This document shows, one piece after another, positions 33,221 through 45,178 of a stretch of DNA of 64,000 bases (the stretch's first letter is position 1; each line of letters opens with the position of its first letter). Below the pieces are notes generated by a model, which saw only the letters and a program-made list of their open reading frames with translations, was not told where the DNA came from and did not search any database. Source of the stretch: Phallus indusiatus (taxonomy: Eukaryota; Basidiomycota; Agaricomycetes; Phallales; Phallaceae). Location: NCBI GenBank assembly GCA_027605045.1, contig JAQFWX010000008.1, forward strand, positions 1,550,001 to 1,614,000, written 5' to 3'. A program made the translations under genes and the position numbers.

Positions 33221-35966
33221 GGATATGACGCCGCGGAAGCAAAATTATTTAGACGCCGATTGGCAGTATACCTCGCACTTGCACCTGAGTTGCCTGGCAT
33301 CGAACGTTTCCAAGTCAATATTATTTCAAAAATACTGCCAGTTGCAACTACCGTAAATTTTCTCAATCTCAACATCCGTGAGGAAATCAAGAACTCACAA
33401 TCAACTCAGAATATTAAGGGCGAGCGAGCTGTGAGACCAAACACGGTTCCGATGAGAATGATTTATTCACTTGGCAACTGAGAAGCACGAAAGCAGATGT
33501 TGCCTGTTTACAGAAAGGATCTGCGATGAAAAACAATTAGCATGAGAATTATAGAGAGTTGCTTTACTATCGAGTTGACACTACTTTTACCACTGCCTAG
33601 CAACTGAGAAGCTTATCATGATTAAAGCAGATGATACCGTTTGCAGAAAGGATGTGTGATGAAATATTAAGCCAGATCATAGTGCCTACATGCTACCTCG
33701 ATGCACCATTTTCTCATGTTGGCATCACACCCAAACCTCATGGTCTAGTTCCTATGACGAGGAAGTGTCTCTCCTTGCGACCCGCCTCAGCGAGTGAGTG
33801 AGTGAAAAAACCTTTCAAATTGAACTCATCTTAGATCCTCTCCATATCTTTGCAACCTACCTTCAATAAGAATTTCAAACTAAGCACATCTTGGTTTCTT
33901 TGTGTTTAGGTTTAGTCGCCAGAAGCTGAAACTTTACTCTAGTTGTACTTGCAGGAGTTTGTAACTTATCTTATTGAAAAATGGTAATTCTAATCCTACT
34001 TCTCTAGCCACTGAATTGGCAATGATAAGTATAACCTCCAAATTTGTCTTTAGGAGTTGACACACCTATGTAAACTCAGCACCTACATACATATGTATAC
34101 AAATATATACTTCAATGCTTCAATTAATGGTCCGCGTCATGATGTCTTCGTGCTTTGAGAAATTCAATTCGAATATGCTATTTGTGTTGATGGACTTGCA
34201 TTGCCACTTAGTATGTCAAATGTCACAAAGTTTCTCCGACATTGACATTAACATTGCCAACTGTACTGCGTCTCAAACGAGATAAGGAATTCTTTATTCC
34301 TATTATTGTATACAGTTTGCCTCACTTGAACGTTAGCCTTCTTGCTCCGCTCTTGTTTATACATAATAACGTTGACATACATAATATATTCTCGATATGT
34401 AGGGTGTTTCCGTAACATGGGCCGAACAATTGAATCGGTAATCGTCGGGGCTAAGTATCAACCGACTCCCAAATTGCAAGGCTGAGAAGACTTCGTCGTT
34501 TGTTTCGAGAAACGACAAGCAAGGCAAAGGCATGCGCGGATACCCGACGTCGACGTTTTGCAACCGAAAACAGACTACCATGAACATCCGAACCACGTTG
34601 ACAGTAGAAGAAGGGGGATGCGCACAAGGGAGAATCCGAAGGAGAGATGAAACATGCCAAATCTGAACACGGTGATCAAAGAGTATGTATATTGTTACTT
34701 AACCAAGTTGGAAATGACTTTCTCTTCGTCTCAAGTTATTGCTGTATATGTGAGTGAAATACAAATATCCGCTCGCAATGGGAAAAAAAGAGGTCGAGAC
34801 ACACGATATGTATTACCATTTGGAGAAACAAATTACATACGGCTGCTCAAAAGTCAGTACGTTCGGCAGACGAAGAAAATATATGCGTGGGAGACACTAA
34901 TCTGGTTTGGGAAAGGATGTGTCGACACGACCCGGAATTTTGGCCATCTTTGATGACATTTATAAGCGTGGATATTTCTTTCGTATTTTGCGCGAGCATG
35001 TATGTATGTAGTGCCTTTTCTTCTTCTTCTTTTACTTCTCGTTCCTCGAGATCGAAGCACTGAGAAATTAGAACTTGAGGGAGAACGATACTCGGGAAGT
35101 CGCTCTCCCGCCCCAATACAACAAGAACTAGCTTCCTGCACTCTTCGCTCATCGGATTACGCCACCCGAAGCCAGAAGACGTATTCCAGTTTTAGAACTA
35201 TGGATACTTTTTGAACGTCCTATTATGGGATCTCAATTCGCAATGAATGACGTCTCGAGATTCGAATTGAGTTTTTAAGGTTATACCCATTCGTGATGCG
35301 GATATATATCAAAGAAACACACATACATACGTAAGTTAAAGAAAAAAAGATGTATGGTTGTGGAAATCAAATCGACATCTCTTTAACGGAAAAGTCTTCA
35401 GTCCGATCGGTGAGTGTCGTAAGGATGTATGTGTGTATGTATGTGTTTTTCTTTTCGCTCAGTGCTTCGTAAGGATGACTGGCTGGCTGACTTGTTGGCG
35501 CACTGTCTGGAAGATCCCGCCAGAAGTGAAACCGTTTGTTGTTCTTGTTCGTTGTGCCCGTAGAGAAAATCGGAAGAAAGCGGATGATAACTGTAACCTG
35601 CTCGTGTGGTTTCTGATATCGCAAGGAAGAACCAGGAGAGAAATTTGAAAGACAAGTGTATGTAGTGCCAGTGAGGATGTATTTACTCCAAAGTTGCTGA
35701 TACTGGCCTCCTACTGACCAAAGTTTCCGGTCACCGGTTACCGATCACCAGTCCCCGACCGCTTTGGTATGAGCCAGCTGCACAGGCTGACTGAGGCAGC
35801 CCGATACTGCTCCGAAAATTCATCCTTGTCTTTGAAATATACAGTATACAGATCCATATAAGACGACTTGTACCAGTGAACCGACCTTTCGTCGTCATCG
35901 TCTTCTCTATTTGCTCTTTCTTCCCGACTGATTATCTAAGCTCGCGCGCAGTCCTTGACATCATAA
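33221..35966. other. intergenic region with a direct repeat
   Basis: No gene is recognised in 2.7 kb. A roughly 60-bp imperfect direct repeat lies at 33475-33531 and 33600-33664. Microsatellite-like GTATGT runs occur near 34998-35010 and 35425-35440. The last 100 bases form the promoter and leader of the nitronate monooxygenase gene. Confidence 0.4.
33475..33664. repeat. imperfect direct repeat, two units of about 60 bp
   Basis: Both units begin GCAACTGAGAAGC, continue AAAGCAGATG and end CAGAAAGGAT.TG.GATGAAA. They start at about 33475 and 33600. Units differ by a small insertion. The function is unknown. Confidence 0.6.
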
Positions 35967-37290
35967 ATGCAGCGCATCCAAACAAAGTTGACAGCTCTTC
36001 TCGGTAATTATAATTTCTTCTGCGTCTTTTGCAGTTTTTAGCCTTATCTCTGGAAAGCTAATAAAAAACCTACAAAAACTTTGTGCCGTCATTTAGGTAA
36101 TAATGTCGTAACGCCCATTGTGGTTCCGCCTATGGCGGGAGCAGCCGGTGGTAATCTAGCTGGGCAAGTTTCGCTTGGGGGTGGTTACGGATTTGTGGGA
36201 TCAGGTAACATCAAAAAAGTTTTCTTCCATCCGCCTCTTTCTTCGATAATGTGAAACAATGCTATCTTTACGATATAGGTCCTATCGATGTCGCTAGATT
36301 CACAGGAGAGCTGGAAGCCTTTCGTAAGGTTCTCGATCTTCCACAAGATGCGCCTCTTCCCGTAGGCTCTGGACATCTCGCTTGGCTGATGGACCAAGGA
36401 ACTGGTGTAGATTCTTTAGATGTTGCTCTTGAGAAGCGAGTTCAAAGCGTTTGGCTGTCCTTTGGCGATAATCTGGGCAAATGGGTCAATTATGTCCGTC
36501 AATTCGATCAGCAACGCCCCGAGTCGACTAAACACACTACTCTGATATGGATCTTGGTCAACTCTCTTGAAGAAGCACAAAAGGCGGTGAAAGATTTGAA
36601 GCCGGATGTATTAGTTGTGCAAGGTAAAGGCCTGTCCCACGTTCTGTAATGTGAATGAGAAAGAGGTGACCATTCTTTTATGCAGGTAGTGAGGCTGGAG
36701 GACATGGCCATGGTCAAGCGTTGCCCTTGATGAGTCTTCTCCCTCTTATTAAAGATGCTATCCCCGATGTTCCACCGTTGGTAGCAGCTGGAGGTATCGC
36801 GAACGGCGCCCAAGTTGCCGGTTTACTCGCCATGGGCGCAGACGGCTGTGTAATGGGAACGAGATTCCTCGCCACTCAAGAAAGCACTTATAGCCCAAAC
36901 CAGAAGAAGGCTATAGTTGAAGGAACGAAGACAGTCCGCACCACCATTTTTGACGAAGCGCGGGGAACGGTCGGATGGCCTGACGGAGTGGATGGACGGG
37001 CTATTCCGAATAAAACTCTGGACGAAGCGAGTGAAGGAGCTGAGATTGGAGATTGGAGAAAGAGGTACGACGAGGGCACGAAGAATGATGATACGTCGCG
37101 ACGCGTGGTGTGGTCCGGTTCCTCAATTGGACTTGTGAATGAGATTAAAGGCGCAAAAGTGAGAGTTTTCTTTTTTTTCTTCTTCCGCCTTGTACTAGGG
37201 ACTGAAGGTGATAAATTTCTCAAGATCCTTTTGGAAGAGATCCATGGAGAAACGGTAGCAGCCCTCATAAGAGCTTCTCAATACTTGTGA
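35967..37290 (+). CDS. nitronate monooxygenase (2-nitropropane dioxygenase type)
   Basis: Exons 35967-36003, 36097-36204, 36279-36623 and 36686-37290 join in frame to give 364 residues. IVVPPMAGAAGGNLAGQVS and GGGYGFVGSG form the N-terminal FMN-barrel start. DVLVVQGSEAGGHGHGQA has the FMN-phosphate/active-site motif. LVAAGGIANGAQVAGLLAMGADG and MGTRFLATQES complete the barrel. The enzyme is an FMN-dependent oxidase that turns alkyl nitronates such as propionate-3-nitronate into aldehyde and nitrite, so it is a detoxifier. Near the end (37159-37198) is a 40-bp T-rich stretch with GT and AG ends. Reading through it encodes FFFFFF and keeps the sensible C-terminus (LLEEIHGETVAALIRAS); splicing it breaks the frame. 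Confidence 0.9.
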
Positions 37291-37572
37291 ATACCAAAAC
37301 TGGACAAAATGAGAATGAGAATGAAGTAAATTGAGAATGTACTTACCATCTGTTATGACTTGCAATGTATCTATCCTTTATGGCCCAGAGCTTGAGAACG
37401 CGTTCAACGTTGAAAAAGAAAATGGTGTAAACTTTAATTGCCATATCGGGCAACTGTACATGTCATAGACGCCCATCCCTGACAATTGGGAGAAGTCGAG
37501 ACAGGACACGATCTTCTGCACAACAGCCATCACCTCCATTCCCAATCTAAAGGTATCCTACACAACGCAACA

Positions 37573-40500
37573 ATGCCTAGAGGCATTCCAAACGCGAAAA
37601 AGGATGAAGTGCCTTTGAAATTCACGCTATTCAACATCCCACCCCAGTAAGCGTTTCAGGATTGCTTCCAGTGCTGCGAATACGGAGTTCAATTATGGGT
37701 TTCTTTTTTTTTGCGTTGCAACACCAGAATGAATCAGAAACAGGGTGGCTCTAATTATCTCAAAACAGAGGAGCAAACGTTGTGGGGTCGTAATAAAGCC
37801 GCGAGGATGAAAGAAAATGCAGCACCTGTTGAGGCAAGTAAACACGACAAGTCTTAAATAAACTACTTCTTATTTTCCCTTTTGCAAATGCCTCAAACAA
37901 CAACAACAATAATAAATCTAGGGTCGTCGTGGATCCAACGTTATTGTTATTCACCCCGGATCTAGATCTTTGCGTATTGGACGGGCTTCAGATGTATTTC
38001 CAATCGCGGTTCCTAACGTTATTGCGCGACGGCAAAAAGTCGCTGTGCCTGAACCCGCTCATGTCTCTGCCATGGCTCGACGAAAGCTCAAAACGAAGGA
38101 AACGAACACAGATTCTGAAGTCATGGATGTTGATACCCCTGAACACCAAGGAGAAGCACAAGAAACCTACGACCCCGTATGTATTCTTTCTAGTTCGGAT
38201 AGATTTGTAAAAAAACGATCTCCTAAAGATAGAATAGGTCGATTCCAAGATATCCCCTATTGCTACCGCGCTGAAAGACCGCATGCTCTTTTATAAATTA
38301 CATACCGTTTCCAAAGCTATGGAGACATGTGTTTCTTATAATAAACAAGTCCAGCCCGAAGTTATACCAGATCACAACGATCCATACAGGGTAGCATGGA
38401 TAGATGGAACGCCAGGTTCCGAGCTGTATTACGGGGAGAAGGTAAACCCGTGGTTCCATTACCACTGCTGAATTCAAGCCCTTGAATTTTTTTTTATTTC
38501 TATTGCTATGTAGGCGCTTCGTATGGCTGAACCACATACCTTGGGCTATACCGTTCGCTGGCCTTTTCATGGCGGCAGTTTCAATTACAAAGATTACCAG
38601 CAGATCGGTCCGCAAGGCCTCCTACGAGATATCGAATTAATGTGGACTCATGTATTAAGAGAAATGTTGAAAATCAAACCGGAAAACTTTAAAGTAAGGT
38701 GTTTCCATTCTTTTCTCTCTTTCCTTTCGTGCCTTTTTTTTCAATTTTGACCGGAGTAATAATCTGCCTCTTTATATTTATTATTTTTTTCAAAAGGACT
38801 TTTCTGTCGTTCTCCTAGTTCCCGATTTATTCGAGCGCTCATATGTTCGGGAACTAGTTAATTTGCTCTTGGTTCAGATGGGATTCAAACAAGTGTGCGT
38901 ACAACAAGTGAGTAGAGTTTGTGGCGATCCCAAACAAAAACTGTCCCACATATCAAATGACCCTTCCATCTTTCATGTCCCATCCGGGACATGTTCCTGA
39001 TATTTCGAGAAGCCAGTCGGTTGGGTTGGTGCTAACGTGAAAGAATGCTATAGGAATCTCTCAGCGCCACATTTGGAGCAGGCATATCAAACGCATGCGT
39101 CGTCGACGTGGGAGCTTCCAAAACGAGCATCGCGATTGTGGACGAAGGTCTTGTTCTTCCTGAAACGAGGTATGTAAATGAATTGAGTCCTGTGTTCGAT
39201 ATTTTGCTAATAACGTTTTTTATTTTTCTGCCTGAACTATTACCCTCGGATCCTCCAATATAAAACACCACCTTCCCATTGTTTTGACTTCTAGAATGTG
39301 CCTCAATGTCGGAGGTGATGATGTTACGGAGTATCTGTTCGCTTTATTACAGCATATCAGCTTCCCTTATCGCGAGGCTGATTTATCACGTGCTTGGGAT
39401 TGGAAACTGCTTGAAGATTTGAAATGTAAAATCTGTACACTGAATGAGGTATGTCGTACCATATTTTCGATATATTCAAATAAATCGTTGACGCTGCTAA
39501 TGTGGCACTTTTCGGTAGAGTGATGTGGCTCTCAACATGTATGATTTTGTAATTCGTCGACCTAGAAAGCCGACGCAGAAGTTTACATTCCGGGGGTACA
39601 GTGAGATAATTCTGGCACCCATGGTAAGTTCTGTATACTCTGTTACCATTGCTTCCGGCCGTGGAGGTGGTGCTACCCATCCGTGCCTTAACTGACACAT
39701 ACGCATCTGTCAAACAAAAACAGTGCTTATTTGAGCCACGTGTGATAGAGTTTGACAGCAAATTAATTTACACGCGTTCGCTTTGGGATCGAGACGTAGG
39801 AGACGATATTGTCGAGCAAGCAAATGACCAAATCGTGAGCGACAATCTGTTAAACAAATAGTGCTTTATTAAATTCTTTCCTTTCCTTGTGATTTTTTTT
39901 GGCTTTTTTCAAAAGACCCAAGCCATGATTATTTCTACTAGCCACTTGATTCCGTCACCTGGCGTGCCACCCACACAGCCCCATGTGCCGATGATAACCC
40001 CAACATTCTCCGTCGTAATGGGGTCCAGCCTAGACGGCGACCACGGTCGCCCAGTCTTTTCAGTCACACCTCAATCAACTCAAGCCAATTCAACCACCGA
40101 GCCGCCCTCCCAAGTCGGAACATTCTCCGGAAAACCGCAACCAAAATTCATCAGTCTCAATCCCAGTCATTTTGGCTCGTCGGGGAATACTGCTGCTGCT
40201 GATAATAATAACTCCGTCGCTGATTCCGCTGCCGTTCCAGATAATGTCACCCCCGAAGGAAATATTGCGCTCCCGTCATCAGCATCAGGAAATAACGAAC
40301 TTGCAAGCGAGGAACCGAATCCACCTGACCCGTCTGCGTCAGCGTCGAGTTGCGTGATTTTTTTTCCCTCTTCTTTATCCATCCTCTCCCCTGTTGAGCT
40401 GAGATGATTACTCAACTCGACTCACCTCATTGATGGCATCGAATATTAAAATTTATTATTATCATATTCATACCCCTTTTTTAGATATAGGAGAAGTTCA

Positions 40501-41366
40501 AGATTTGGCTACCGTGCCAGCGGCCTACCCATCTGGGTCATATCCAGGGGGATATGGTATTGATATAGCGTTTGAAGCTGGCAAGTTACCTCTGGATGTC
40601 GCGATCTTTAACTCAGCAAGGGCGGCCGGAGGTGGTGGAACTGGAGGAGGTGATGAAAAGATACGCAAATATTTGCAGGCTGTATTGGTAGTAGGTGGAA
40701 CGGCTCTGATCAGCGGAATGGCTCATGCATTGGAAAGTCGGTAAGTCAATGAAATCTGCATTCAAAATGTGGTGGTGTGTTGGTTGCCATTGGGTAATCC
40801 GGAAATCTCGGAGTTTACTTGCAACCGGATGTTTTGACAAATAATCATCAAATAGTGAGACCGGATGCTGATTATTTTATTTTGTTTACTATTTCTGTTT
40901 GTTTTTTGGGGGTGGGCCTTCTTTTGGTTGACAGTCTTCAAGCCATTGCAAGTCCTTTCGTACAGAACATGGAAAAGGTACAGATTATACCACCCCCTCG
41001 AGATGTGGATCCTAGGGTGCTCTGCTGGAAGGGTGGTGCAGTTCTGGGCAAAATGGACGCAGTGACGGATTTATGGGTTTCACGGGTTGAATGGGTAAGT
41101 TATCGGAGTCTGAAAGTATCAATTCCAATCCCATCCCATCTGTCTATCTATCTATTATCTATCGAGATCTCTTTCCTTCTCTTTTCCTGGTGTTCATTTT
41201 GGAAGAGGAGATTGTGCGCGCGCTGTCGGCATGCAACAACTCCCCAAATTGTGTTATCACTTTGTTGTTTGTTTGGTGCTGCCGGTAGCTTTTTTTCTGA
41301 CGTGTTGTACCTTGGCAGGATGCCCTTGGAATGCGTGCGCTTAAAGAGCGATCATTTTTCTTGTGA
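37573..41366 (+). CDS. ARP8: actin-related protein 8, INO80 chromatin-remodelling complex subunit
   Basis: Fourteen exons join in frame: 37573-37646, 37728-37833, 37922-38176, 38238-38441, 38514-38693, 38797-38907, 39054-39169, 39295-39448, 39519-39623, 39724-39834, 39916-40348, 40485-40740, 40935-41094 and 41319-41366, about 770 residues. MPRGIPNAKKDE, NVIVIHPGSRSLRIGRASD, FYKLHTVSKA, ACVVDVGASKTSIAIVDEG, MCLNVGGDDVTEYL, EKVQIIPPPRDVDPRVL and WKGGAVLGKMD mark Arp8. Exon 11 encodes a disordered Ser/Pro/Asn-rich insert inside the actin fold, as usual for Arp8. It binds nucleosomes and DNA in INO80. Intron 2 has a GC donor (GCAAGT). The start of exon 12 could be 40485 or 40491, both in frame. 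The C-terminus DALGMRALKERSFFL fits the family. Confidence 0.95.
37834..37921 (+). other. GC-AG intron of ARP8
   Basis: The donor GAG|GCAAGT and acceptor AATCTAG frame an intron whose removal joins APVE to GRRGSNVIVIHPG. It has the strong consensus expected of a GC donor. Confidence 0.8.
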
Positions 41367-44300
41367 TACGCAGCGTACTTACCAGTTCTCGAACAATTTG
41401 CCGTTTATCCCGACCCTCGAGCAAATCATTCCCGCGTTTTCAATACATTCGCCATGCCTTCCTTTGCTTCCACTTCTTTTTGTGACGTATGTATTTTGTG
41501 TATGTATATGTATTCAAAAAGTTCGGCTCGCCTGCTCGAATGACACGACATAAAGCGGCATACGGCGTACGGGCCGTGGCCAGGGTATTTTGCCACCCTT
41601 GCAGTGCTTGTTGTTCATTCGTTCGTCCGGCGGCAAAAAATTTGCCTGACAGAAAAGAAAACCTGATCTTAGATTTTCCAAGTTGCCTATCTGGACCGAC
41701 CCTTTTCATAATACCCCTACCTTCTTTCACAAAGATTTGTCACACATTATCTGACCAGACGAAAAGAGAGAACGTCTCTTACGAACCCAGAAATGATCCC
41801 GTTGTACATTCTCGATCAAATGGCGAATGGCGAATCAATTGGCGAAGGTTTCTTCATACGTATGTATCAAAAGAATATCCTGGCGTCCTTCTTTCATTCA
41901 TTTGCAACTGTGTACATGCTGTGCTACATGTGTGTGCTGTTGAGTGCATAGTAATATTTAAAGTTCGTTCGTTCATTCTTTTCGAAGATCAAAGCTCCGT
42001 CCGTTCATACACGTATATACAACAAAGTTCATACATACATTCGTACCGTGTTGTGCTTCCTTTCTCAACTTTCTCAATTTCACATGACAGGAGTCCCTTT
42101 TGTGCCCTTTTCAGGTTTGACGTTCAGGACTGATGATGCGAAACCGCCTCCGTTTCCCCATCCTCCCCCCTCGTTACTATCTGCATACGTGTGTACGTAA
42201 AGACAGCGGAGGTATGGACAACTTGGACAACCATGCGGCTGATGTCCTGCTCTAATTTCGGCTCAAGACATGAATCAAGCAATCATCGCCCGATATGTCT
42301 AATATTTGTCTTGGAGGTAGGGGGATTACCATTGGATCCCTGATATTTGGAGAGCCCATTCAATGGGCTTGTAATGTATGGTCCATATAACAAGAGCCAA
42401 TTGAGTATTTCTAGAATAGCCTTTTGGCATTTGAGAAACAGATAATCTATCAGTGATCGAAATGGATGTTTAAAATGTAAAGGCGACAATTCTCTATTCT
42501 CTTCTTTGGAAAGAATCGAGGCTTCCTCTTCAAAAAGGCTTTCCTATGTACTCAAACTAGGAATTGCAATGCCCACGCGTGAATTATGTTTATCTCTGCA
42601 ATTTGAGAAGCCACCGAGTGAAAGGTGAACCATGCAATAACAGGGCTCTCCTGGGCTCCTCCGCCCATGATGCCCAGATCGCCTTCCTATATACAGTTCA
42701 GCCCTTTTTCGACGAGATGGTGCTCGGCCAAGATGATAACAATGATAATACATATTACCGAAATCGCGAGTTATTTGAGAGGATCTGCATTATGAGGAGC
42801 TTTCAAGCAGCTTTGTCAGTGTTAATTAATACGCAATTTGGAAATTGCTAAGGGTCGGGGACATGATGTACTGTGACGACGACGACGAACGCGCTGGCGA
42901 TCAACTGATCCATGATTAAGCGAACCATATAGCGGTTTCACATTTCGGAGATTATTGATTTAAGTCTCGGCGCGGCCTGTTCGGAGGAAGCAGAAGAGCA
43001 TTCGGTGACCCCGCGCGCTCTGCAGAGTTATGAGTTATTATGATTTCATTATTCAGGGTCGATCGAAAAAAAAATATAGTAATTCGGGACGGCTGTCAAG
43101 ATACAAATTACATTAAACTTGGGGTTCAAAACTTCACAGCCACTGAGGGCTCCGAGATTGATGCTACTAACCTTTACATTAACGGAGAACCTGACGCGCG
43201 AAAGATTGAAAGATTCTAGGAACCCATTTAGAATTCAAATCATTTGCCTTGCCTGCGTTTCGACGTGCGCCGCCTGCTTTTAAAGGAGTTATGGAGATAT
43301 GGATATGTATGTCCATAATGGCGGAAGTTCTGTGCCAACTGAGTGAGTGGCATTTATCAACATCATTCCATGTTTCTCGGAAATAGCTTTCCAGAACTGA
43401 GAGAACACAATCATATGTATTGTAATAAAAAAAATTTGTCGATTAAACAGCTTTGCAGTAGGTTCGACTAAAAATAGACAATGAGATTGAATCGACCAAA
43501 TGTAGGAACATCGTGACATGAGACGTGATATACGTGACACATTTGGAACTCCGAATATAAGTGGTCTCTCGTTTGTTACTGGTTCTACCCCGCACATCAC
43601 GGACTTACCATCTTCAAGATGTTTTCGGCATGTCGAGAAATGATTTCTGTAGCGAACAGGCAGATTCCGACAGCCTATTAACGTATTCGTATCATCATCT
43701 GTTCAGCGCGGGTGGTTTGGCATTCTCTCCAGTGCTGTTTTATTATCGAAGAACGACCTGACATGATCTTTTTGATGGCGGTTTCCCGCACAACCCACAG
43801 ACCACTCGTCAAATCGAATGATGAGAGCGTCGATGAAATCGACTGTCGGGGTTGCTTGTTAGAATCGAATATACAGTTTGAATGCTAAACGAGAAGATGA
43901 TATCAATATAATGTTGCAGTAGTTCATTTTTTTCTCTTCCTCCCTTTTTACGTTATTCCGAATCGTTCGCTGACATTAAAAATGAATTACAATATAGGAT
44001 TTCGGAATTCGTGTAAGTGAAATTGATATTATGAATACGCATGCAATGCAATAAACAAGTTGTTGTCCTTCCTGTCAAACTTATGACAAATTGATCGGAT
44101 TTGGGAGCTTTTCAGATCGTATTATATCTCGATGTTCACCGGGTATTGTATAGCAAGTTATCATGGCAATATATTACAAATGATGCACAAGAGCGAAACC
44201 CAAGGCTGGTATGTATTCGCATCCAGGAAGATGTTTTATTTTCGAAATTTGAAGAATAACCAACAACGCGAGGCTTCCTACGTTCGTGTACGACAGATGT

Positions 44301-45178
44301 ATCTATCGTCGACAGGTTGACGACGACTACGAAATTTTGGGATCATGGAAGCGTTTACTTGTGCAAAAAAGAAAAAAACATGAAATCGTTTTAGGTTAAT
44401 AAATCTTCCCAAGTATGGATGTCACGCGGGCGTATCGTTGTTGTTGCTGTGGGGCCTTCACCGGTACCTGTCTGTCTCGGTTTAATCCGTCGAATCAAAA
44501 CTCTTTCCGGCCCGGATACTGTTGCTCAAGAGCTCTCCCCCGGTGAAGGTATCTAGATATCTTATCACTTTTGCGTTCGTCTCTTTTCAACAATTTCTTC
44601 CAAGGTCAAATGTGTTTTCCAAATTTCGCTACATGGAATGTCCAAAACCGGTGATTGGCGTAGAGTGGTAATTTTTGTTTACCTATGTCTGGGATTACGT
44701 AATCTGAGCTTAAAAGTATTTAGGAATTAAAAAAATTTATATTAGAAAAATATTTTTACGAGTTTTTTTTTGTTTTAGAAAATCCCCGGCAGACTGGCGC
44801 CGATCGTTTGGAATTCCCGCTCTTGACGGATAATCGCTGAATTGTTTGCGATTGGCTGTTTGGTTGGCTCTGCAGAAGGAGATCCTCCAAAATGTTTCCT
44901 CTGCTCCTTTTATATTCAGGTTCTTCGACACTCATTCCTTCGTCATTACACTTACTACCTGTCCGTGCGTCCCACCTTCTGCCAGTTTACCTCTCCTCGA
45001 CCCGGGCCAACCTTAAAATACCCCGACTGCCTTAAACAGCGTCCTGGAACAAGACCGCCCCGTCGACGCGAACACACATTCTAATCTCAATTCTGCGACA
45101 GGGAGTGCCAGTAGAACAGAACGCGTTCAACATCCTCCTCAGCCGCCATCTGCTCTTCCCCTTGCTCCAGCAGCACAT
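41367..45178. other. long gene-free region upstream of the Con7-like factor
   Basis: There is no recognisable coding sequence in 3.8 kb. The part next to 45179 is open in frame upstream (TERVQHPPQPPSALPLAPAAH) back to an acceptor-like CTGCGACAG near 45101, so 5' exons of the Con7-like gene may exist here. The rest may be regulatory. Confidence 0.4.

Noticed and set aside
40741..40934. Separate ORF at 40819 encoding a hydrophobic N-terminus before the Arp8 C-terminal part
   Set aside because: The hydrophobic part is an intron; joining 40740 to 40935 gives ALESRLQAIASP, the expected Arp8 sequence.
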